Origin: Trichoplusia ni
Lineage: Eukaryota > Arthropoda > Insecta > Lepidoptera > Noctuidae
NCBI RefSeq assembly: GCF_003590095.1
Contig: NC_039481.1
Span: forward strand, 2,852,001-2,916,000
Reading direction: 5' to 3'
DNA length: 64,000 nucleotides
Both the position numbers and the translations under genes were made by a program. Shown here piece after piece: positions 57,701 through 64,000 of the stretch. Every line of letters starts with the position of its first letter. Positions within the stretch are counted from its first letter, which is position 1. The notes beneath the pieces were generated by a model. The model was not told the origin of the DNA. It saw only the letters and a list, made by a program, of their open reading frames with translations, and did not search any database.

Positions 57701-60700
57701 GCGCTACCTTAAAACATAAGTTCAAACATAAAGCTTCCAATTTCGATGTGACTAGACTCTCTTTTACTTTAATGTTTTGTAAATCTTGCCATAAAACGTT
57801 TATAAGTATAAAAGTTTGTATGACAATACAAATATATTTTTAGGATAGACACCTAGATCGAAACTGGGCCTGAAGGAATTCATATAAATATTTCGATTTT
57901 GCAAGTCAGGGAGAAACACTGAAACACGGAAATGAAATGAATCAACAATGAAAACTGCTGAAACGCGCAGAGATCACCACCCTCTTTGAATGGCTTGGCC
58001 GATCTTACTAGTCGCAGTGACTAATAGGTTGTTGTGTGTATGTAAGGTGGTGATATTCGTGGTGGACAAGGGCGCGGGCGGCGCGCCGGTGTCGGCGGGC
58101 GAGCTGGCGGGCTTCCTGTGGGGCGGCGGCGCGCGCGCGGCGCTGGGCGGCGCCGGCTGCGTGTCCGTCACGCCCGTCACCGCGCCCACGCCGCAGATGC
58201 TGGCCCACTACCTGCAGACGCCGCCGCCAGGTATCTACTGCTAGACTTGGTCACAACCGGACACAGAGTCAGCGATTTTGAAAGACGATGTCTGTTCTGA
58301 TCTGGATGTTCGACGCAATGAACTGACAACTTAATTTAGTAAGGTGGGAAAATCTTTTTCGACACCCGCTCCCTCGGGGGAGGGAATGGGTAGTGTTAGG
58401 TTCTTACTGACTACCTTAACTGCCGTGCTACGTCAACCGCGTGCGGTGCAAGGCAATCTAATTTTGTTCTTGTGTGCAGGTATGGACAAGCGTCTCTGGA
58501 AGCAAGCACAGGCAGACAATCCTGATCCTGAGAACTACATTCCAGTGCCCATTATTGGATTCTCTGAGGTAACTACTTATATCTGATTAATTCGGTTCTC
58601 GGGGTTCCGGGGTCGTCTGAAAGCCTATGACCACGATAGGCAGTTGATTTTTTTATTATTCACCTATGGGGTAAAAGAAATAGAATATGCTGGTGTTGTT
58701 GTAGATAAAGTTTCGCAGCCGCTGCCAGTCGGAGCAGGCGCGGCTGCAGGCGCAGTGGTTGCAGCGCGCGGCGGGCGAGCTGGCCGAGCTGCGCACGCGC
58801 CGCGCCGCCGCCAGCGCGCGCCTCGCCGACCTGGCCGCGCGCCTGCACGCGCGCAGGCACACGCTGCTGCAGGTACACACGAGCTACTAGTATAGAGCGG
58901 CCGAGCTGCGCACGCGCCGCGCCGCCGCCAGCGCGCGCCTCGCCGACCTGGCCGCGCGCCTGCACGCGCGCAGGCACACGCTGCTGCAGGTACACACGAG
59001 CTACTAGTATAGAGCGGCCGAGCTGCGCACGCGCCGCGCCGCCGCCAGCGCGCGCCTCGCCGACCTGGCCGCGCGCCTGCACGCGCGCAGGCACACGCTG
59101 CTGCAGGTACACACGAGCTACTAGTATAGAGCGGCCGAGCTGCGCACGCGCCGCGCCGCCGCCAGCGCGCGCCTCGCCGACCTGGCCGCGCGCCTGCACG
59201 CGCGCAGGCACACGCTGCTGCAGGTACACACGAGCTACTAGTATAGAGCGGCCGAGCTGCGCACGCGCCGCGCCGCCGCCAGCGCGCGCCTCGCCGACCT
59301 GGCCGCGCGCCTGCACGCGCGCAGGCACACGCTGCTGCAGGTACACACGAGCTACTAGTATAGAGCGGCCGAGCTGCGCACGCGCCGCGCCGCCGCCAGC
59401 GCGCGCCTCGCCGACCTGGCCGCGCGCCTGCACGCGCGCAGGCACACGCTGCTGCAGGTACACACGAGCTACTAGTATAGAGCGGCCGAGCTGCGCACGC
59501 GCCGCGCCGCCGCCAGCGCGCGCCTCGCCGACCTGGCCGCGCGCCTGCACGCGCGCAGGCACACGCTGCTGCAGGTACACACGAGCTACTAGTATAGAGC
59601 GGCCGAGCTGCGCACGCGCCGCGCCGCCGCCAGCGCGCGCCTCGCCGACCTGGCCGCGCGCCTGCACGCGCGCAGGCACACGCTGCTGCAGGTACACACG
59701 AGCTACTAGTATAGAGCGGCCGAGCTGCGCACGCGCCGCGCCGCCGCCAGCGCGCGCCTCGCCGACCTGGCCGCGCGCCTGCACGCGCGCAGGCACACGC
59801 TGCTGCAGGTACACACGAGCTACTAGTATAGAGCGGCCGAGCTGCGCACGCGCCGCGCCGCCGCCAGCGCGCGCCTCGCCGACCTGGCCGCGCGCCTGCA
59901 CGCGCGCAGGCACACGCTGCTGCAGGTACACACGAGCTACTAGTATAGAGCGGCCGAGCTGCGCACGCGCCGCGCCGCCGCCAGCGCGCGCCTCGCCGAC
60001 CTGGCCGCGCGCCTGCACGCGCGCAGGCACACGCTGCTGCAGGTACACACGAGCTACTAGTATAGAGCGGCCGAGCTGCGCACGCGCCGCGCCGCCGCCA
60101 GCGCGCGCCTCGCCGACCTGGCCGCGCGCCTGCACGCGCAGCGGCAGTGAGGAGTAAGAAGAACTCGTGGCTTAACTACAACTACAATAGTTGATCGGTC
60201 ACAGATTTAGCTAAGTTTTATCCGGTCTACATACGAAGTGGGTGGCGCCAGAATCTAATCGGTTTGGCCGATGCAATTCATCACCCTCCGACAGCGAATT
60301 GTTTGACACATTCGTATTGTTAACTGTAACTTCATCATCGTCATTATCCCTAGGTCTGAATAATCCACTGCCGGGTAGAAGCCTCCCGTTCATGCTATTC
60401 TTCTCTGTGTCTTGCTCTTCGTATCGATTCTATTGCTGATAATTTTTAACCTCCCCATCTAATTTTTGGCCTAAGGCCTAGATTTCACCATACTCTCTTT
60501 CTCATCTCAGCAATATGACCCACATGGTGGTGGAGTCAGCTTTCCTTATATTTTCTTCTTCACTTCGCTCTATCTCTGACGTCATTCTCGGACAATTGGC
60601 ATACTATTAAAAAAAAGGAACAATGTAAATTTTTGGTTTGGTTAAATAATGAAAAAATAAAAGATCATATTTTTATTTTTGGTGTAGCAATATTCTTAAA

Positions 60701-60837
60701 TAACTTTTGTATCACAGGTGGTGGCTCGCCGTGAGGTCATAGGTCGCGTTGGCGCCGCTCTGAGTCCGGAGGAGGAGGCTGCACGGGCGCGCCTTCACGA
60801 GCTGACGTCACAACTCGCAGCCCCTCCGCTGTATAAC
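54797..60837 (+). CDS. Nup54: Nucleoporin p54 (Nup54), 3' end beyond window
   Basis: Eleven exons are visible: 54797-54857, 54983-55099, 55539-55634, 55797-56062, 56236-56389, 56798-56954, 57298-57406, 58047-58230, 58480-58568, 58705-58872, 60718-60837 (1521 nt, 507 codons, phases consistent). The N-terminus is an FG-repeat region with many TFG/GFG units (exons 1-4). A polyQ stretch follows, then the alpha/beta region with NVFGDERDQVLAKWNLIQA and IPVPIIGFSE, and a coiled coil whose exons read RSRCQSEQARLQ to TLLQ and VVARREVIGRVGAALSPEEE. Nup54 forms the central channel subcomplex with Nup62 and Nup58 at the nuclear pore. The last coiled-coil exon or exons (about 85 residues in human) are not found before 64000. 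The exon 8 acceptor (TGTATGTAAG) is weak. Exons 8, 10 and 11 are far more GC-rich than exons 1-7. Confidence 0.9.
55440..55510 (-). repeat. Partial SINE fragment, family B
   Basis: The segment AAATCACATGCACATTGACA followed by ACTCAGACTCAGAACAAACA matches the start of the family-B segment at 21829-21945. It is truncated and sits in a nup54 intron. Confidence 0.5.
56236..56271 (+). repeat. CAG/CAA repeat encoding polyglutamine in nup54
   Basis: The first codons of nup54 exon 5 are a run of mixed CAA and CAG encoding about 11 glutamines. The interrupted codon pattern suggests a moderately stable tract. Confidence 0.85.
58782..60139 (+). repeat. 117-bp tandem array copying part of a nup54 exon
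   Basis: A 117-bp unit is repeated head to tail about 11.6 times with no variation that I could see. Each unit holds about 90 bp of the 3' part of nup54 exon 10 (from GGCCGAGCTGCGC to CTGCTGCAG), the splice donor GTACACACGAG and about 27 bp of intron ending in CTACTAGTATAGAGC. Donors recur at 58873, 58990, 59107 and every 117 bp to 60043. The period is 39 codons, so the exon frame is kept, but each unit carries an in-frame TAG just after the donor. The final copy is cut at 60139 and runs into CAGCGGCAG and an in-frame TGA. The GC-rich array stands out in an AT-rich intron. Confidence 0.95.
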
Positions 60838-61124
60838 GTAAGTTCCTATTTATAAAGGGGCAAAAAAGGAGTGGAGGCCCCCTTGCTCCAAATTATTGTA
60901 TCTGTAATCCTAAAAAATAATCGAGTTTGTTTTAGATGCATACAACCTTCTTTTGTATCTTTGGTCACAATCTAAACTCTCACTCTTATAGTGTCTGTAG
61001 TGTGGGCTTCTACCGTGGTTTTAAAAAACCACACAGTCCCCTTTTAAATTTTTATTTTTCGAAAGTGCTGGGCCCCTGCTCATAGTGGGCGCCTAGGCAC
61101 TGGTCTAAAGTGCTTTATGGATAA

Positions 61125-61348
61125 AGGTCGATTTATATCTACAGACATTGAGTGTGGCAGACACGTGCCGTGGCAGACAAAATGATATTAATTAAGCTAT
61201 GCAGTAACTGCCAGTGAGAGCGGGCGCCGATGACGGTGTCTGTCGGTATCCGGGGTGTCTGTCACGGCACGTTTCTATACGTTACATATAAATAAATGGT
61301 GTCTGTCGGTGTCTGCCATACTCAATGTCTTTAGATATAAATCGACCT
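61125..61348. mobile_element. MITE, 224 bp, with long terminal inverted repeats
   Basis: The ends are inverted repeats of about 40 bp, starting AGGTCGATTTATATC and ending GATATAAATCGACCT, each followed inward by a GACATTGAGT-type block. TAA flanks both ends (61122-61124 and 61349-61351), consistent with a 3-bp target duplication of the PIF/Harbinger kind; a TA duplication with longer ends is also possible. The interior has repeated GTGTCTGTCGGT blocks and no coding capacity. Confidence 0.8.
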
Positions 61349-61494
61349 TAATACGGCACCGTATATAATGTGATTCGAAATATACCAGTATTATTTTAAT
61401 TAAAGCTTCAGCGCTTGAACATGTAATACTGTCTTCGAATGTCTACGAATCGAGACAAGGGTATGCTGTTCGATCAAAATAGGGATGTTGGCGT

Positions 61495-61605
61495 CAAACA
61501 TCACAACAGAACGCTTGTGCTACCCAGGGATCGACCCCGCGACACGTCACGCATAGTGAGTTTGGCGTGATGACCTCAACCACACGGCTATCCGTGCAAT
61601 CAATT
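61495..61605 (-). repeat. SINE fragment, family B (tRNA-like)
   Basis: It contains ACCCAGGGATCGACCCCGCG (a B-box complement) and TAGTGAGTTTGGCGTGATGA, followed by CCACACGGCTATCCGTGC (an A-box complement). It is related to 21829-21945 and 29268-29400. Confidence 0.65.
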
Positions 61606-64000
61606 AGTACTGGTTGATTGATATGGATATCATCTAAATTATGTACTAAGTTTATAGCTATAAAAAGGTATTTAGGGTTCCATACCCAAAAAGTAAAAAC
61701 GGAGGCCCATAACTGAGGTTCCGCTGTCGGCTCACCCATCCGTCCTGCTCATAACCTGATAGCTAGGCAGTTGAAATAACGTTTGAGGTTCAGAAAGGTT
61801 GTTACGGTTATGAATTTGTTGGTGAGCAACAAATAATTTTAAGGGCACCCTCACTTTTGCGAGTCCGACCTTCACTCTACCAGTATTTCTGATGTTTTAC
61901 TTGTTTTCCTGTGAATTCTTAGATACAGGTATCAATTATTACAAAACAATGTTATAGATAATACATGATTATCGGACTTTAGTCAGACTATTGCGTATTC
62001 TCAACGATTTTCAAGTATATATTTTCTATCAAAACAGTACATGGTTCGCACACTATCTAATGGGATCAGACTATTTTATCAGTAGGGCCGTTAATTTCGA
62101 TAGTCGACCTTGTCTGCCGAAATGTCTCCGATCACCCAGTGACCGCGTGTTCGCTTGTCTTATCACCTGCCTATCGACTTATCTCCAGACACCAGACATT
62201 GTTATAACAGATACCAGTGTACCGTGACGGTGTTGTTGATAAACTAACAATTAACCAAGTTACGTATTCGTTTACCTTTAAAATGTAACATTGTATATAT
62301 AAATATATATTTTTTTGTACTAAGTTTGGTATAAGGCAAGCTGCACACTGGGAATCGTTAATATTGACATAGCAGTATTGTCAAGAGAAATCATAGATAT
62401 GCAATATTATAGACAAAGGTGTAAGTTACTTTGCGACATCGGAATGACTACTTATTTTGTGTCTATTTAGTGTAGAATATCTTTCGTATGTATATTAACA
62501 TATTTAGGAATTCACTTTATCACTGACTCATTTATAATCTTTGTACATATATTATATGAATGCCTTCGGAACCGGATAAATCCAGTTTTTGATTTACTCT
62601 GCATCTAATTTATACATTTTGTTTAGCATGCAGGAAAGGAGTGTACATATTATTTGATTCCATTATAATCTGTGATAAAAATTTAGTATCATTGTATGCC
62701 AAATGTTATGAACATCCGTTGGTTAAATTCCATAACTTTATTATATCAATTTAATAGGTTTGTACGTTATAAATGTCGTGGTTTACTATGAAACATTAGG
62801 ACTCAAGTTATATGCACTGCGAACAACAGGTTTTCTCGTTCTCTTCTCAGAATTTTGCCCTTGCTTATAAATAACGATTTTTATCGTGCATGCCACTTTA
62901 AATACATTTATAGTACAATTTTAACAACATAACTCCACATTTTACAGTGCAAGTAAAGCAATAGATGAACAAGCAAAATGTGTTTGACACTATCATTGTT
63001 GTTAGCAAGTTATCATGATCACAGTACAAACTATGAAATGATACGCCTATCTTTGTTTGCAAAGTGACGTTGAAGCAACAATTAATTTTCATTTTGTATA
63101 TTTATTTTACAAGCAGACAATTATAAAGGTAACTTAGGTACATATTTAGGAAAATGACTTTGTTCTAAATGTACGAGTTTTCAAGACTGTCTCCATTATG
63201 TGGTTGTTTGTTCATTTGATACATTTTGTCTGTCATGTGAGAATGTTAAACAGTTGTGATAGGGTTAATGTAAAAATGTCTCTAATAATAGTTTTACTTT
63301 TTTAACCGTTATCTGGTGAACTGATTGTAGATGTAAGTTTTCTTTAATATACTATTAGTGTATACTCAGCTTGGAAATTCTCTAGGGAAATTCTCTATTC
63401 AGGGAGAGAATCAAACAATTGATACATGTGTCTTGTCATGGGTTTACAGATGTGGGGGTATTTATTATCGGTTTTATGCAATATTTCTAAGGATTTGCAG
63501 GGAGAATGTGATTTCAGAAAATTGTGGAGTTGCTGTTAAAAGACGCTCTTGTAGGATTTTTTGACTTATCTGATTTTTTTTATGCTAAGCCTTTAAAATT
63601 GTTTCCAGCTTACTGCCAAAAAATTGCCTTTTGTAAACACGATATGCATTAGGGTGAGCCTAATACCAACGGCAGTGCCTTCGTGCCTACTAACAAGTAA
63701 CAATCCAATCCATATAACGCTAATGGCCGCAAATGTAACTTAGATTTTCTTGAGGAAAAAACTCTTTAAAAAAAACATTTTCTTTATGAAAATACTAATG
63801 AAAATGAATGCGAGTCTGTTTTTTCCTAGGAAGGGGTGCCTCACTACGCATCCCTAATAGAAACTTAGCCTTATGCTGCTATATCTCAAGGGTCAAAACA
63901 TCATGGAAGCAATTCTGTAATTCAGGAGCTCATAGTGCAGACCATAAGCTATATGAGAGAGATTCCCATCGATTCAACTTAACGTCCAAATTTCTTTAAG

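Larger units (their letters stand above)
60838..64000. other. nup54 intron or 3' flank; no further exon recognised
   Basis: After the donor at 60838 I find no exon resembling the remaining Nup54 coiled coil. The stretch contains a 224-bp MITE (61125-61348), a family-B SINE fragment (61495-61605) and AT-rich DNA. Short frames such as 63358-63564 look non-coding. Confidence 0.5.

Noticed and set aside
58660..60135. A 491-codon reverse-strand open frame with repeated Arg/Ala/Gly-rich units
   Set aside because: It is the antisense of the 117-bp nup54 array. The period is a multiple of 3 and the unit is GC-rich, so the frame stays open by chance; no independent gene features are seen.
58782..60139. 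CRISPR-like or satellite array
   Set aside because: The units are contiguous without spacers and contain a nup54 exon with its donor; the genome is eukaryotic.

Overview
The window is nuclear DNA of an insect, most likely a moth (Lepidoptera, possibly noctuid-like). The base composition is AT-rich, the genes have many short exons with GT-AG introns, and tRNA-derived SINEs and other short repeats of lepidopteran type are scattered through introns and intergenic DNA. All assignments come from reading translations; no database was searched. Exon joins were checked by phase arithmetic, and every spliced gene listed sums to a whole number of codons.

Layout. Bases 1-13174 hold no gene I can support, only one SINE and unique AT-rich DNA with small GC-rich islands. 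At 13175-21447 (minus) lies a 17-exon ABCF1-type ABC ATPase gene. Head to head with it is an intronless secreted serine-protease homologue with a disrupted catalytic triad (22487-23533, plus). A torsin activator of the LAP1/LULL1 family follows (24619-28892, plus), then the APC/C subunit APC15 (30142-30971, minus). An orphan gene, possibly secreted, lies at 32358-33764 (plus), then an intronless bacterial-type 3-methyladenine DNA glycosylase I (Tag, 34972-35547, plus) and nucleoside diphosphate kinase (36041-36502, plus). A ten-exon Gln-rich C2H2 zinc-finger gene occupies 38953-46727 (minus). Its fourth-exon-side intron carries a 1870-bp foldback element with two 730-bp inverted arms inserted in the tail of a SINE. 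Beyond it are an intronless cGAS-like receptor / Mab21-type nucleotidyltransferase (49056-50234, minus), TFIIIC subunit GTF3C6 (51402-52153, minus), MBF1 (52852-53292, plus), and nup54 (54797-60837 and onward, plus), whose 3' end lies outside the window.

The genes do not form one pathway. They are mostly housekeeping genes (translation, nuclear envelope and pore, cell cycle, Pol III transcription, nucleotide metabolism), with two genes of more unusual interest: the apparent bacterial transfer tag and the cGAS-like receptor.

The most striking DNA structures are an 11.6-copy tandem array of a 117-bp unit that repeats the 3' half of a nup54 coiled-coil exon together with its splice donor; the giant foldback, which encloses a ubiquitin-protease-like coding fragment; and the alternating duplicated exons in the ABCF1 N-terminal region.
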